A stretch of 15,086 nt of DNA from an uncultured Klebsiella sp. (GCA_902490055.1 CABUCP010000022.1:1-15086); one strand, 5' to 3'; counted from the first letter of the stretch, positions 1-8,430 are shown. Translations and numbers: made by a program. Notes: a model not told the origin generated them from the sequence alone.

Positions 1-21
1 AATTTAATCAGGAGAAAGACT

Positions 22-660
22 GTGACTACCTTAAAACCTTTACTGGCGCGTAACCGCAGCTGGGCGCTGCAGAAGTGCCAGCATGACCCGGAATATTTTG
101 AAAAACTGGTAGCCGGGCAGCGGCCGCATTCGCTGTGGATTGGCTGCTCCGATAGCCGCGTTCCCGCCGAAGTGCTCACCGGCAACCATCCCGGCGAACT
201 CTTCGTCCACCGTAATATCGCTAACATGATTGACCCTGCCGACGACAACTTTATGAGCGTACTGCAATATGCCCTCCACTATCTCGAGGTCGAACGGGTG
301 GAGCTCTGCGGCCACTACGGCTGCGGCGGCGTGCAGGCGGCGCTGTCGTTGCCGGAGATGCCGCTGGCCCACGAGTCCTCGGCGCTGGCCCGCCGCATCG
401 GCTCGCTGCGCGATACCCTGCAAGGTGATATCGCTGCTCTGACGCTCACTGACACTGACACCGACGCGGCCGAAGCGCTCAACGCCCTGGTGGAGGCCAA
501 CGTTCGCGCCCAGTACAGCCGCCTGCTTGACTGTGACCCCGTACAGACGCTGCTCGCCAGCGGACGGCCGCTCAGCCTGCACGGCTGCGTCTACGATCTG
601 GCATCTGGCCATCTGACCACTCTCGTCGAACACCTCTCACCTCAGGAGCATGCCCCATGA
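22..660 (+). CDS. Beta-class carbonic anhydrase, Can-like
   Basis: It interconverts CO2 and bicarbonate in the cytoplasm with one zinc per active site. The zinc ligands are visible and fall at the same residue numbers as in E. coli Can: Cys42 and Asp44 in GCSDSR, and His98 and Cys101 in CGHYGCGG. Arg46 of the Asp/Arg dyad is also present. At 212 residues it is slightly shorter than Can (220), and its LWIGCSDSRVPAE segment looks more like Can than CynT. The start is GTG at 22 with AGGAG at 10-14 upstream. Its stop overlaps the start of the next gene in an ATGA, so the two are probably translated together. No cyanase or cyn regulator is visible, so I leave the symbol blank. It is probably a second carbonic anhydrase serving the adjacent anion transporter (inference). 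A short TDTDTD run near residue 143 looks like a harmless surface repeat. Confidence 0.93.
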   Translation: MTTLKPLLARNRSWALQKCQHDPEYFEKLVAGQRPHSLWIGCSDSRVPAEVLTGNHPGELFVHRNIANMIDPADDNFMSVLQYALHYLEVERVELCGHYGCGGVQAALSLPEMPLAHESSALARRIGSLRDTLQGDIAALTLTDTDTDAAEALNALVEANVRAQYSRLLDCDPVQTLLASGRPLSLHGCVYDLASGHLTTLVEHLSPQEHAP

Positions 661-2126
661 ATACTCTTCGTCAGGACTCTCTCGCAGGCATTGTCGTCTT
701 CCTTGTCGCCCTGCCGCTGTGCCTCGGCATCGCCCAGGCCAGCGGCTTACCGCCCTTTGTCGGCCTGCTGACCGGCATCATCGGCGGCCTGGTCGTCACC
801 GCCCTCAGCCCTTCCCGCTTCGCCGTCAGCGGCCCCGCCGCCGGACTGGTCACCATCGTCGTCGCCGCCATCGAATCCCTGGGTTCCTTCTCCGTCTTCC
901 TGATGGCGCTGGTGCTGGCCGGCGTGCTGCAGTTGCTGTTCGGCATCCTGCGGGCCGGGCGCTTTATCTCGCTGGTTCCCGCCAGCGTCATCAAAGGTAT
1001 GCTGGCGGCGATCGGCATCCTGCTGATTATGCAGCAGATCCCCGTCGCGCTTGGCACTACGGAAGAGACCGGGCTCGCCGATATAGCGCAGGGCAACGCC
1101 ACCTTCTCCATCAGCGCTATCGCCGTCGCCGCGGGTGGCCTGCTGGTGCTATGGCTGTGGGGCTCGCCGCTTATCCGCCGGGTGAAGAGCCTGCGCTGGA
1201 TCCCCGGACCGCTGATAGCTGTTTTACTCGGTTGTGTCACCACCGTATTGATGACCCAAACTGCGCCGCAGCAGCTTGCCGCCCTGCCGCGCATCACCCT
1301 GCCGGAGTTCGGCAGCCTCGGCGATCTGCTTGGTGAGCTGGAGTCTCCCGCATGGAGCGCGTGGCGTAATCCGTCGGTGTGGCTGGTGGCGCTGACCCTG
1401 GCGCTGGTCGCCAGCCTCGAAACCCTGCTCAGCCAGGAGGCGCTGAAAAAGCTGCGGCCGCAAAATCCGCCGCCCTCGCCGAACCGCGAAATGGTCGCTC
1501 AGGGCGTCGGCAACCTGCTCTCTGGCGTACTGGGGGCGATGCCGATCACCGCGGTGATCGTCCGCAGCTCGGTCAACGTCAGCAACGGCGCGCAGAGCAA
1601 ACTGTCGATCTTTATCCACGGCGTGCTGCTGTTAATCTGCGGGCTGTGGTTTAGCGGCCTGCTGACGTTAATCCCGCTTGCCAGCCTCGCCGCCGTGCTG
1701 CTGTATACCGGCTATAAGCTGGCGACGCCGCGGCTGTTCATCGAGCAGTTCCGCCAGGGCGCCGCCCAGTACGTCCCTTTCCTTGCCACAATTGGCGGGA
1801 TTATCGGCTTCGGCATGCTGGCGGGGATCGGCATTGGCCTCGCCACCCAGGTGGCATTCAGCATCTGGCGTAGCCATCGCCATTCGCTGCAGTTGGCCCG
1901 TTACGACGACCACTACGTGCTGCGCATCCGGCAGAACCTGACCTTCTTACACAATCCGCAACTTCTGGCGCTACTGGCGAAAATTCCGGAAAAGAGCGTG
2001 GTGATCGTCGAGCACGATAACGTCGGCTACCTTGATCCGGACGTGCAGGCGGTGCTGGATGATTTTGCCGAGAGCGCGCCGCAGCGCGGGATCCGCCTCA
2101 ATCAGTGGCCGCTCGCCAGCCGCTGA
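657..2126 (+). CDS. SulP-family inorganic anion transporter with short STAS-like tail
   Basis: This is a 489-residue inner-membrane protein. Residues 1-405 form a series of hydrophobic segments of SulP type, with the conserved region around residues 277-310 ([15 protein letters not shown], then [17 protein letters not shown]). Residues about 417-489 resemble a STAS domain ([15 protein letters not shown], then [23 protein letters not shown]), but this is shorter than the roughly 100 residues usual in the family. SulP proteins carry sulfate, bicarbonate or dicarboxylates; because it is coupled to a carbonic anhydrase, bicarbonate is the best guess (inference). AGGAG at 644-648 sits eight bases before the ATG at 657, which overlaps the upstream stop. 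An ATG at 650 in another frame is too close to that site to be used. A hairpin terminator follows the gene. Confidence 0.9.
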   Translation: MNTLRQDSLAGIVVFLVALPLCLGIAQASGLPPFVGLLTGIIGGLVVTALSPSRFAVSGPAAGLVTIVVAAIESLGSFSVFLMALVLAGVLQLLFGILRAGRFISLVPASVIKGMLAAIGILLIMQQIPVALGTTEETGLADIAQGNATFSISAIAVAAGGLLVLWLWGSPLIRRVKSLRWIPGPLIAVLLGCVTTVLMTQTAPQQLAALPRITLPEFGSLGDLLGELESPAWSAWRNPSVWLVALTLALVASLETLLSQEALKKLRPQNPPPSPNREMVAQGVGNLLSGVLGAMPITAVIVRSSVNVSNGAQSKLSIFIHGVLLLICGLWFSGLLTLIPLASLAAVLLYTGYKLATPRLFIEQFRQGAAQYVPFLATIGGIIGFGMLAGIGIGLATQVAFSIWRSHRHSLQLARYDDHYVLRIRQNLTFLHNPQLLALLAKIPEKSVVIVEHDNVGYLDPDVQAVLDDFAESAPQRGIRLNQWPLASR

Positions 2127-2134
2127 CCGTCTCC

Positions 2135-2158
2135 CGGGCGGCAGGTCCGCCCGCTTTT
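2135..2158 (+). terminator. Intrinsic terminator after the CA-SulP pair
   Basis: A perfect 7-base stem (CGGGCGG 2135-2141, CCGCCCG 2147-2153) closes a 5-base loop and is followed by C and four T residues. It begins eight bases after the transporter stop and separates this unit from ahr. Confidence 0.65.
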
Positions 2159-2239
2159 CGACGCCTCCTAATGCCAAGCGTCGCGGATGGTCATGCTCTA
2201 CACTTCCTTCGTAACAACGCCAACCCCAAGGAAACTAAC

Positions 2240-3259
2240 ATGAGCACCATTAAAAGTTACGCCGCCAAAGAAGCGGGCGCCGATCTGTCGCTGTGGGAAT
2301 ATGATGCCGGCGAACTGCAGCCGGAAGATGTCGAAGTCCAGGTGGACTACTGCGGGATTTGTCATTCAGACCTGTCGATGATCGACAACGAATGGGGCAT
2401 GTCGAGCTACCCGCTGGTCGCAGGCCACGAGGTGATTGGCCGGGTCGCGGCGCTGGGCAGCGCGGCGCAGGATAAAGGGCTGAAGATTGGCCAGAAGGTC
2501 GGTATCGGCTGGACGGCGCGCAGCTGCGGCCACTGCGACGCCTGTATCAGCGGCAACCAGATCAACTGCCTGGAAGGCTCGGTGCCGACCATCATGAATC
2601 GCGGCGGCTTCGCCGATAAACTGCGCGCCGACTGGCAATGGGTGATCCCGCTGCCGGAGAGTATCGATATCGCTTCCGCCGGCCCGATGCTGTGCGGCGG
2701 CATCACCGTCTTCAAACCGCTGCTGACCCACCACGTTACCGCCACCAGCCGCGTCGGCGTGATTGGTATCGGCGGCCTCGGCCATATCGCGATTAAACTG
2801 CTGCGGGCGATGGGGGCGGAAGTGACTGCCTTCAGTTCTAACCCGGCGAAAGAGCAGGAAGTGCTGGCAATGGGCGCCGATCGCGTGGTGAACAGCCGCG
2901 ATCCGCAGGCATTAACCGCACTGGCTGGTCAATTCGACCTGATTATCAACACCGTGGCGGTGGATCTCGACTGGCAGCCGTACTTCGAAGCGCTGGCCTA
3001 CGGCGGCAACTTCCATACCGTCGGCGCGGTGATGAAGCCGTTCCCGGTACCGGCCTTTACCCTGATCGGCGGCGACCGCAGCATCTCCGGCTCAGCGACC
3101 GGTAACCCGTCCGAACTGCGCAAGCTGATGAAATTCGCCGGGCGCAGCAAAGTGGCGCCGACTACCGAGCTGTACCCGATGTCACAAATTAACGAAGCCC
3201 TGAAACACGTACGCGAAGGCAAAGCCCGCTATCGCGTGGTGCTGAAGGCCGACTTCTAA
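2240..3259 (+). CDS. ahr: NADPH-dependent aldehyde reductase Ahr (YjgB-type zinc alcohol dehydrogenase)
   Basis: This cytoplasmic zinc-dependent medium-chain dehydrogenase/reductase reduces a broad range of aldehydes to alcohols with NADPH. It is 339 residues long, the same as E. coli Ahr (YjgB), and is nearly collinear with that sequence as I remember it. Catalytic zinc ligands are Cys38, His63 and Cys152, and the structural zinc cysteines are 96, 99, 102 and 110. The Rossmann motif GIGGLG is at 176-181, followed by FSSNPAK, where Ser-Ser instead of an acidic residue suits NADP(H). An in-frame start upstream at 2105 would run through the terminator region. The ATG at 2240, with AAGGA at 2228-2232, is the better start and gives the family length. 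Terminators on both sides indicate a single-gene unit. It has no evident functional link to its neighbours. Confidence 0.95.
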   Translation: MSTIKSYAAKEAGADLSLWEYDAGELQPEDVEVQVDYCGICHSDLSMIDNEWGMSSYPLVAGHEVIGRVAALGSAAQDKGLKIGQKVGIGWTARSCGHCDACISGNQINCLEGSVPTIMNRGGFADKLRADWQWVIPLPESIDIASAGPMLCGGITVFKPLLTHHVTATSRVGVIGIGGLGHIAIKLLRAMGAEVTAFSSNPAKEQEVLAMGADRVVNSRDPQALTALAGQFDLIINTVAVDLDWQPYFEALAYGGNFHTVGAVMKPFPVPAFTLIGGDRSISGSATGNPSELRKLMKFAGRSKVAPTTELYPMSQINEALKHVREGKARYRVVLKADF

Positions 3260-3271
3260 ACCCCACACCCT

Positions 3272-3301
3272 CGCCGGGCGGCGCGTTCGCCCGGCGTTTT
3301 T
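3272..3301 (+). terminator. Strong intrinsic terminator of ahr
   Basis: A perfect 9-base GC stem (CGCCGGGCG 3272-3280, CGCCCGGCG 3288-3296) with a 7-base loop is followed immediately by five T residues at 3297-3301. It lies 13 bases after the ahr stop and insulates the transporter operon that follows. Confidence 0.9.
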
Positions 3302-3307
3302 ATCCTC

Positions 3308-3347
3308 GCTTCATCAAACCGTCATCTCCCCGCCATGCCCCTGTAGT
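3308..3347 (+). promoter_or_regulatory. Candidate PhoB box array upstream of the phosphodiester operon
   Basis: Four 7-base units occur at exact 11-base spacing: GCTTCAT (3308), CCGTCAT (3319), CCGCCAT (3330) and CTGTAGT (3341). Compared with the PhoB half-site CTGTCAT they match at 4, 6, 5 and 5 of 7 positions. The 7+4 spacing is that of Pho boxes, and the spacer after the first unit (CAAA) is A-rich as expected. The array lies 56-95 bases before the first gene of an operon whose E. coli counterpart, ugp, is PhoB-controlled. I could not settle on a -10 element. The second unit is the strongest; the fourth may be chance. Confidence 0.42.
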
Positions 3348-3402
3348 CATCGCTTCCCACAATCCGGGCTTCCATAAACGCCTGAACGAGACGCCCGTCA
3401 CC

Positions 3403-4275
3403 ATGAATAAGCGCTGGCTCCCCTGGCTGATACTGTCGCCTTCCCTATTGTTTTTACTGCTGTTTACCTGGTTCCCGCTGGGACGCTCGGTCTACGACAG
3501 CCTGTTTGATACCCGTATGGCCAGCGACGGGGCGCAGTACGTCGGGCTGGATAACTTCGCCCGCCTGTTTGCCGACGGCGTGTTCTGGCAGTCGCTGGTC
3601 AATAATCTGCTCTATATCCTGCTGACGGTGGTACCTGGCGTGACCCTCGCTCTGCTGCTGGCGGTGGCGCTGAGCGAGAATCACCGCGTCAACCGCTGGC
3701 TGCGCACCGCCTTTTTCTTCCCGATGATTATCCCGATGGTCAGCGCCGCCGCGCTGTGGCTGTTTATCTTTATGCCCGGCCTCGGCCTGCTCGATCACTA
3801 TCTGGCGAAGCTATTTGGCCCGCTGAACAACAACTGGCTGGGGCGCAGCAACAGCGCACTGCTGGCGCTGGCGCTGATCGGCGTATGGAAATTCGCCGGC
3901 TACTACATGCTGTTTTTCCTCGCCGGGCTGCAGAGCATTCCGGCCTCGACGCGGGAAGCGGCGCTGATGGAAGGGGCCAGCCGCACCCAGGTGTTTTTTA
4001 AGGTGACGCTGCCGCTGCTGCGCCCGACGCTGAGCTTTGTGATCACTACCGCGCTGATTTACTCCATTACCCAGATTGATCACGTCGCGGTGATGACGCG
4101 CGGCGGGCCGGATAACGCCACTACCGTGCTGCTCTATTACATTCAGAATCTCGCCTGGGATACCCATGACCTCGGCAAAGCCTCCGCCGCCACCTTCCTG
4201 ACGCTGGCCGGGCTGTTTGCCTTCTCGCTGATTAACCTGAAACTGTTGGAGAAAGGAGCCCACTATGAGCGCTGA
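3403..4275 (+). CDS. UgpA-like ABC importer permease, first membrane subunit
   Basis: This 290-residue inner-membrane protein has six predicted hydrophobic segments and resembles E. coli UgpA (295 residues) in layout. The cytoplasmic EAA loop that contacts the ATPase is clear at about 185-208 (EAALMEG, then KVTLPLLRP). It should pair with the second permease as the membrane channel of a type I importer for a glycerol-phosphate compound, inferred from GpdQ and the UgpB-like protein in the same operon. The Shine-Dalgarno is weak (GAG about 12 bases before ATG), so translation of the first gene may be modest, or a leader may matter. It overlaps the next gene by 11 bases. Homology alone would also fit a general CUT1 sugar permease, so the substrate rests on context. 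Confidence 0.88.
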   Translation: MNKRWLPWLILSPSLLFLLLFTWFPLGRSVYDSLFDTRMASDGAQYVGLDNFARLFADGVFWQSLVNNLLYILLTVVPGVTLALLLAVALSENHRVNRWLRTAFFFPMIIPMVSAAALWLFIFMPGLGLLDHYLAKLFGPLNNNWLGRSNSALLALALIGVWKFAGYYMLFFLAGLQSIPASTREAALMEGASRTQVFFKVTLPLLRPTLSFVITTALIYSITQIDHVAVMTRGGPDNATTVLLYYIQNLAWDTHDLGKASAATFLTLAGLFAFSLINLKLLEKGAHYER

Positions 4276-5152
4276 AATCTCGCCGCTGATGGTCCGCACG
4301 CCCGCCGCCGCGCGCCCGCTGTGGCTGCGCCTGCGCCGCTCGCAGCCTTTTACCCTGACGGTAATCCTGTGCTGCCTGGCGCTGCTATGGGTCAGCCCGT
4401 TTATCTGGATGCTGGCGACCTCATTCAGCGCCACCACCTTCGGTGAAGATATGGCTTCGCTGCTGCCGCGCCTGCCGCTGACCCTCGATAACTTCCGCGA
4501 CGCCTGGGACAGCGCCGACTGGCTGAGCCTGTACGCCAACACCCTTATCTTTACCTTCGGCACCTTCTTCGTGCAGCTACTCACCATTACCACCGCCGGC
4601 TACGTCTTTGCCTGCCACGAATTTCGCGGCAAGAAGACGCTGTTCCTGCTGTTCCTCGTCCAGCTGATGATCATGCCGGTAGTGATGATGGTGCCAAACA
4701 TGCTGACCCTGAAAACCTTCGGCCTGCTCAATACTCTGACCGGGGTGATGATGCCTTATTTCACCTCGGCGTTTGGCGTATTCCTGATGCGCCAGGCATT
4801 TCTCGCCATTCCGAAAGAGCTGGAAGAAGCGGCGCTGATGGAGGGCTGCCGCTGGTGGCAGGTGCTGTTCCGCGTGCTGCTGCCGATGTCCTGGCCATCG
4901 GTTCTGGCTTTCGCCACCGTCAGCATTACCTACCACTGGAACGAATATCTGTGGCCGCTGATGATGCTCAACGATCCCGATAAACAGGTGCTGACCGTCG
5001 GTCTGGTCTCTTTCGCCATGGGCGCCGAATCCGGCGGCCAGTGGGGCACCATCGGCGCCGGGACGCTGATGGTCTGCCTGCCGCTGATGCTGGCGTTCAT
5101 CCTTTTCCAGAAACAGTTCCTGCGAAGCTTTGGCTTCTCCGGGATTAAATAA
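4265..5152 (+). CDS. UgpE-like ABC importer permease, second membrane subunit
   Basis: This 295-residue inner-membrane permease is slightly longer than UgpE (281) because of a basic, proline-containing tail of about 28 residues before the first membrane segment. The EAA loop is at about 188-211 ([14 protein letters not shown], then RVLLPMSWP). Family members form a heterodimer with the UgpA-type subunit. The ATG at 4265 has AAGGAG at 4253-4258, six bases away, and lies inside the end of the previous gene, so translation is coupled. gpdQ begins ten bases after its stop. The fold and role are secure; the exact substrate is inferred from the operon. Confidence 0.88.
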   Translation: MSAEISPLMVRTPAAARPLWLRLRRSQPFTLTVILCCLALLWVSPFIWMLATSFSATTFGEDMASLLPRLPLTLDNFRDAWDSADWLSLYANTLIFTFGTFFVQLLTITTAGYVFACHEFRGKKTLFLLFLVQLMIMPVVMMVPNMLTLKTFGLLNTLTGVMMPYFTSAFGVFLMRQAFLAIPKELEEAALMEGCRWWQVLFRVLLPMSWPSVLAFATVSITYHWNEYLWPLMMLNDPDKQVLTVGLVSFAMGAESGGQWGTIGAGTLMVCLPLMLAFILFQKQFLRSFGFSGIK

Positions 5153-5162
5153 GGAGTTATTC

Positions 5163-5987
5163 ATGCTGTTAGCGCAAATTTCCGATACCCATTTCCGCAG
5201 CCGCGGCGAGAAGCTGTACGGCTTTATCGACGTCAACGCCGCCAATGCCGATGTCGTCTCCCAGCTCAACGCGCTGCGCGAACGCCCGGATGCGGTGGTG
5301 GTGAGCGGCGATATCGTCAACTGCGGCCGCCCGGAGGAGTATCAGGTCGCCCGCCAGATCCTCGGCAGCCTGAACTATCCGCTGTATCTGATCCCCGGCA
5401 ACCACGACGATAAATCGCTGTTTCTGGAGTACCTGCAGCCACTGTGCCCGCAGCTCGGCAGCGATGCCAATAATATGCGCTATGCGGTTGACGATTTCGC
5501 AACCCGCCTGCTGTTTATCGACTCCAGCCGCGCCGGTACCTCAAAAGGCTGGCTAACTGACGAGACCATTAGCTGGCTGGAGGCACAGCTGTTCGAGGGC
5601 GGCGACAAACCGGCAACGGTGTTTATGCACCATCCGCCGCTGCCGCTGGGGAACGCGCAGATGGACCCTATCGCCTGCGAAAACGGCCACCGTCTGCTGG
5701 CGCTGGTAGAACGGTTCCCCTCGCTGACTCGCATTTTCTGCGGCCATAACCACAGCCTGACCCTGACCCAGTATCGCCAGGCGATTATCTCCACTATTCC
5801 CGGCACCGTGCATCAGGTGCCTTACTGCCACGAAGACACTCGCCCGTACTACGACCTCTCCCCGGCCTCGTGCCTGATGCATCGCCAGGTCGGCGAGCAG
5901 TGGGTGAGCTATCAGCGCTCGCTGGCCCACTACGCCGGGCCGTGGCTGTACGACGAAAACATCAGTTGCCCAACGGAAGAGCGCTAA
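5163..5987 (+). CDS. gpdQ: Glycerophosphodiester phosphodiesterase GpdQ (binuclear metallophosphoesterase)
   Basis: It hydrolyses glycerophosphodiesters, such as glycerophosphoethanolamine, to glycerol 3-phosphate and an alcohol. The K. aerogenes enzyme is known to be promiscuous toward phosphate mono- and diesters. All metal ligands fall at the published GpdQ numbers: Asp8, His10, Asp50, Asn80, His156, His195 and His197, with His81 beside them. Cys54 and Cys269, which I recall forming a disulfide in GpdQ, are also present. The start at 5163 (AAGGAG at 5151-5156) gives exactly 274 residues and [10 protein letters not shown] at the N-terminus; an earlier in-frame ATG at 5130 would add 11 unlikely residues inside the preceding gene. 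There is no signal peptide, so it acts in the cytoplasm on imported diesters. From memory it differs from the K. aerogenes protein at several positions (for example residue 5), which suggests a close relative or different strain. Confidence 0.96.
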   Translation: MLLAQISDTHFRSRGEKLYGFIDVNAANADVVSQLNALRERPDAVVVSGDIVNCGRPEEYQVARQILGSLNYPLYLIPGNHDDKSLFLEYLQPLCPQLGSDANNMRYAVDDFATRLLFIDSSRAGTSKGWLTDETISWLEAQLFEGGDKPATVFMHHPPLPLGNAQMDPIACENGHRLLALVERFPSLTRIFCGHNHSLTLTQYRQAIISTIPGTVHQVPYCHEDTRPYYDLSPASCLMHRQVGEQWVSYQRSLAHYAGPWLYDENISCPTEER

Positions 5988-5991
5988 CCAC

Positions 5992-7065
5992 ATGCTCAGT
6001 CTGCAAAACATCAGTAAACGTTTCGACGGTAAACCGGCGCTCAGCGCGCTGTCGCTTGATATTCACGAAGGTGAATTCGTGGTGCTGGTCGGCCCGTCGG
6101 GCTGCGGTAAAAGCACCCTACTGCGCCTGCTTGCCGGGTTGGATCAGGTCAGCGAAGGCGAAATCTGGCTGCATGATGAGAACATCACCGACACCACGCC
6201 GCGCGAGCGCAATTTTGCGATGATCTTCCAGAACTATGCACTGTTTCCGCATCTTTCGGTGCGCGACAACATCACCTTCGGCATGAAGGTGCGCAAGGAG
6301 GAGAAAAGCAGCTGGCAGCCGCGGGTAGATAAAGTGGCGCAGATGCTGCAACTGGAGGCGCTGCTCGATCGTAAACCGGCGAAGCTCTCCGGCGGCCAGC
6401 GTCAGCGGGTGGCGATGGCGCGGGCGATCGTGCGCAATCCGCGGCTGTTCTTAATGGATGAACCGCTTTCCAACCTCGACGCTCGCCTGCGCAGCGAAGT
6501 GCGCGACAGCATTATGGACCTCCACCAGCAGCTGAAAACCAGCACCGTCTACGTCACCCACGATCAGACCGAGGCGATGTCGATGGCCGACCGCATCGTG
6601 GTGATGAACGGCGGCCATGTGCAGCAGGTGGGGCGACCGGAGTATCTGTATGCCAATCCGGCCAATCTGTTCGTCGCCGGGTTTATCGGTTCGCCGGCCA
6701 TGAACTTGCTATCACTGCCCTGCATCGACGGTAATGTCGAACTTGGCGAACTGCGCCATCCGCTACCGCCGCGCCACCGTAGCCAGACTCGTGTCTGGCT
6801 GGGCATTCGCCCGGAACATATCAGCGACCGCGTGGAAGAAGGCCATCTGCGCCTGCCGGCCACGGTCCTGCAACGAGAACTGATGGGAGCCGATTACCTG
6901 CTCCACGTCAGCACCCCGATCGGCACCCTGCGCTTCAGCCGTCGCCACCGCGGCGCGGTGCCGGAGAAAGGCGAATCGCTGATCCTCGGCTTCTCGCCTG
7001 CCGATGTGCATCTTTTTCATGCTGAGACCCAGCATAATTTACTGATGGAGACAAACCATGTTTAA
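5992..7065 (+). CDS. UgpC-like ABC importer ATPase
   Basis: This 357-residue cytoplasmic ATPase is of the MalK/UgpC type (UgpC is 356) and energises the importer. Motifs in order: Walker A GPSGCGKST 34-42, Q-loop Gln80, signature LSGGQ 132-136, Walker B LFLMDE 152-157 and H-loop His190. The C-terminal part from about 240 is the TOBE/OB regulatory domain typical of this group (WLGIRPEHI, then ADYLLHVSTPIG). It starts four bases after gpdQ, with GGAAGAG at 5975-5981 inside gpdQ, and overlaps the binding-protein gene by eight bases (ATGTTTAA). In E. coli, UgpC activity responds to internal phosphate; whether this protein does cannot be told from the sequence. Confidence 0.92.
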   Translation: MLSLQNISKRFDGKPALSALSLDIHEGEFVVLVGPSGCGKSTLLRLLAGLDQVSEGEIWLHDENITDTTPRERNFAMIFQNYALFPHLSVRDNITFGMKVRKEEKSSWQPRVDKVAQMLQLEALLDRKPAKLSGGQRQRVAMARAIVRNPRLFLMDEPLSNLDARLRSEVRDSIMDLHQQLKTSTVYVTHDQTEAMSMADRIVVMNGGHVQQVGRPEYLYANPANLFVAGFIGSPAMNLLSLPCIDGNVELGELRHPLPPRHRSQTRVWLGIRPEHISDRVEEGHLRLPATVLQRELMGADYLLHVSTPIGTLRFSRRHRGAVPEKGESLILGFSPADVHLFHAETQHNLLMETNHV

Positions 7066-8368
7066 ACCTCTTGCGGTAGTCGCAGTTGGGCTAAGCCTCG
7101 CCCTCAGCGGCGCGGCGCTGGCGAAAGAGAAAATAGACTTCATGTTCCCGGCGCCGGTAGACGGTAAGCTGACCATGGAGATGACCCGCGTCATTAAAAC
7201 CTTCAACGAGTCGCAGCAGGATGTTGAAGTGCGCGGTATTTTCACCGGTAACTACGACACCACCAAGATCAAAGCCGAATCGGCGCAGAAAGCCGGGCAG
7301 CCGCCAGCGCTGGTGATCATGTCCGCCAATTTCACCACCGATCTGGCGCTGAAGGATGAGATCCTGCCGATGGACGATCTGTTTAAATATGGTGATCAAA
7401 AGGCCGGTGATTTTTTGCAAAAAGAATTCTGGCCCGCAATGCATAAGAACGCCCAGGTCATGGGCACGACTTATGCGATCCCGTTCCATAACTCAACGCC
7501 GATCCTCTACTACAACAAGACGATGTTCGATCGGGCCGGGATCGCCCAGCCGCCGCAGACCTGGGCCGAGCTACTGGCCGATGCCAAAAAGCTGACCAAC
7601 GAGAGCCAAGGCCAGTGGGGGATCATGCTGCCGTCGACCAACGACGACTACGGCGGCTGGATCTTCTCGGCGCTGGTGCGCGCCAACGGCGGTAAATACT
7701 TCAACGAAGACTATCCTGGCGAAGTTTATTACAACTCGCCGACCGCCATCGGCGCTCTGCGCTTCTGGCAGGATCTGATCTACAAGGACAAAGTCATGCC
7801 GTCCGGGGTGCTGAACTCGAAGCAGATCAGCGCTTCATTCTTCTCCGGCAAGCTCGGCATGGCGATGCTCAGCACCGGCGCGCTGGGCTTTATGCGCGAA
7901 AACAGCAAAGATTTTGAGCTCGGCGTGGCGATGCTGCCAGCGAAAGAGCAGCGCGCGGTGCCGATTGGCGGCGCCAGCCTGGTGAGCTTTAAAGGCATCA
8001 GCGACGCGCAGAAGAAAGCGGCCTACCAGTTCCTGACTTATCTGGTGAGCCCGCAGGTGAACGGCGCGTGGAGCCGCTTCACCGGCTACTTCTCACCGCG
8101 CAAGGCTTCGTACGATACGCCGGAGATGAAGACATATCTGCAGCAGGATCCGCGGGCGGCAATCGCCCTTGAGCAATTGAAATATGCGCATCCGTGGTAC
8201 TCCACCTGGGAGACAGTAGCCGTACGTAAGGCGATGGAAAACCAGCTGGCGGCGGTAGTTAACGATGTCAAAGTAACGCCGGAAGCGGCGGCTCAGGCAG
8301 CGCAGAAAGAGGCCGACGCGCTGATGAAGCCTTATGTTGATAAGACCGCGCTGGCGGAAGTGAAGTAG
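7058..8368 (+). CDS. UgpB-like periplasmic substrate-binding protein
   Basis: This 436-residue family-1 extracellular binding protein (UgpB is 438) has a signal peptide, residues 1-22, ending ALA before KEK. There is no lipobox Cys, so it should be free in the periplasm. Segments shared with E. coli UgpB include FHNSTPILYYNK (143-154), GGW (199-201), GGASL (304-308), TGYF (342-345) and Arg390 near the position of a UgpB ligand contact. The region where UgpB has YEVG reads MSAN here (88-91), without the acidic residue, so the ligand may differ from UgpB's. It probably captures glycerophosphodiesters or glycerol 3-phosphate for the two permeases (inference). GGAG at 7047-7050 supports the start. 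It is unusual for the binding protein to be the last gene, since it is normally needed in excess. Confidence 0.88.
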   Translation: MFKPLAVVAVGLSLALSGAALAKEKIDFMFPAPVDGKLTMEMTRVIKTFNESQQDVEVRGIFTGNYDTTKIKAESAQKAGQPPALVIMSANFTTDLALKDEILPMDDLFKYGDQKAGDFLQKEFWPAMHKNAQVMGTTYAIPFHNSTPILYYNKTMFDRAGIAQPPQTWAELLADAKKLTNESQGQWGIMLPSTNDDYGGWIFSALVRANGGKYFNEDYPGEVYYNSPTAIGALRFWQDLIYKDKVMPSGVLNSKQISASFFSGKLGMAMLSTGALGFMRENSKDFELGVAMLPAKEQRAVPIGGASLVSFKGISDAQKKAAYQFLTYLVSPQVNGAWSRFTGYFSPRKASYDTPEMKTYLQQDPRAAIALEQLKYAHPWYSTWETVAVRKAMENQLAAVVNDVKVTPEAAAQAAQKEADALMKPYVDKTALAEVK

Positions 8369-8386
8369 CGCAGGTTTGTTGCGGGA

Positions 8387-8424
8387 AGCCCGGCTTGCGG
8401 CGTAAGCGCCTCAGCCGGGTAAGC
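8387..8424. repeat. REP-like palindromic element
   Basis: The outer arms CCCGGCT (8389-8395) and AGCCGGG (8413-8419) enclose an inner hairpin, GGCG-TAAG-CGCC (8399-8410). The core TGCGGCGTAAGCGCCT strongly resembles enterobacterial REP/PU elements, and it sits in the usual place, between two convergent genes. Only one copy is seen here. It could protect the 3' end of the upstream message or act as a weak terminator. Confidence 0.65.
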
Positions 8425-8430
8425 AAACGA

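Noticed and set aside
440..470. Short GACACT/GACACC repeat in the carbonic anhydrase gene
   Set aside because: It encodes a TDTDTD surface run in frame, with no sign of a tandem expansion or frameshift.
40..633. A 197-codon open frame antisense to the carbonic anhydrase
   Set aside because: It lies entirely opposite a gene with all its catalytic residues intact. GC-rich codon use makes such antisense frames common, and its product has no recognisable domain.
650..1336. A 228-codon frame starting just before the SulP gene, with a nearby AGGAG
   Set aside because: The product is Arg/Pro/His-rich and low in complexity, typical of a shifted GC-rich frame. The start is only one base after the ribosome site, and the same DNA encodes a good SulP protein.
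2176..2204. A possible ahr promoter with TACACT as the -10
   Set aside because: There is no acceptable -35 at the right distance (AAGCGT), so it is not supported beyond a single weak hexamer.
3811..4593. A 260-codon antisense frame across the two permease genes
   Set aside because: It spans two well-supported genes and their overlap, and its Gln/Arg-rich product resembles nothing I know.
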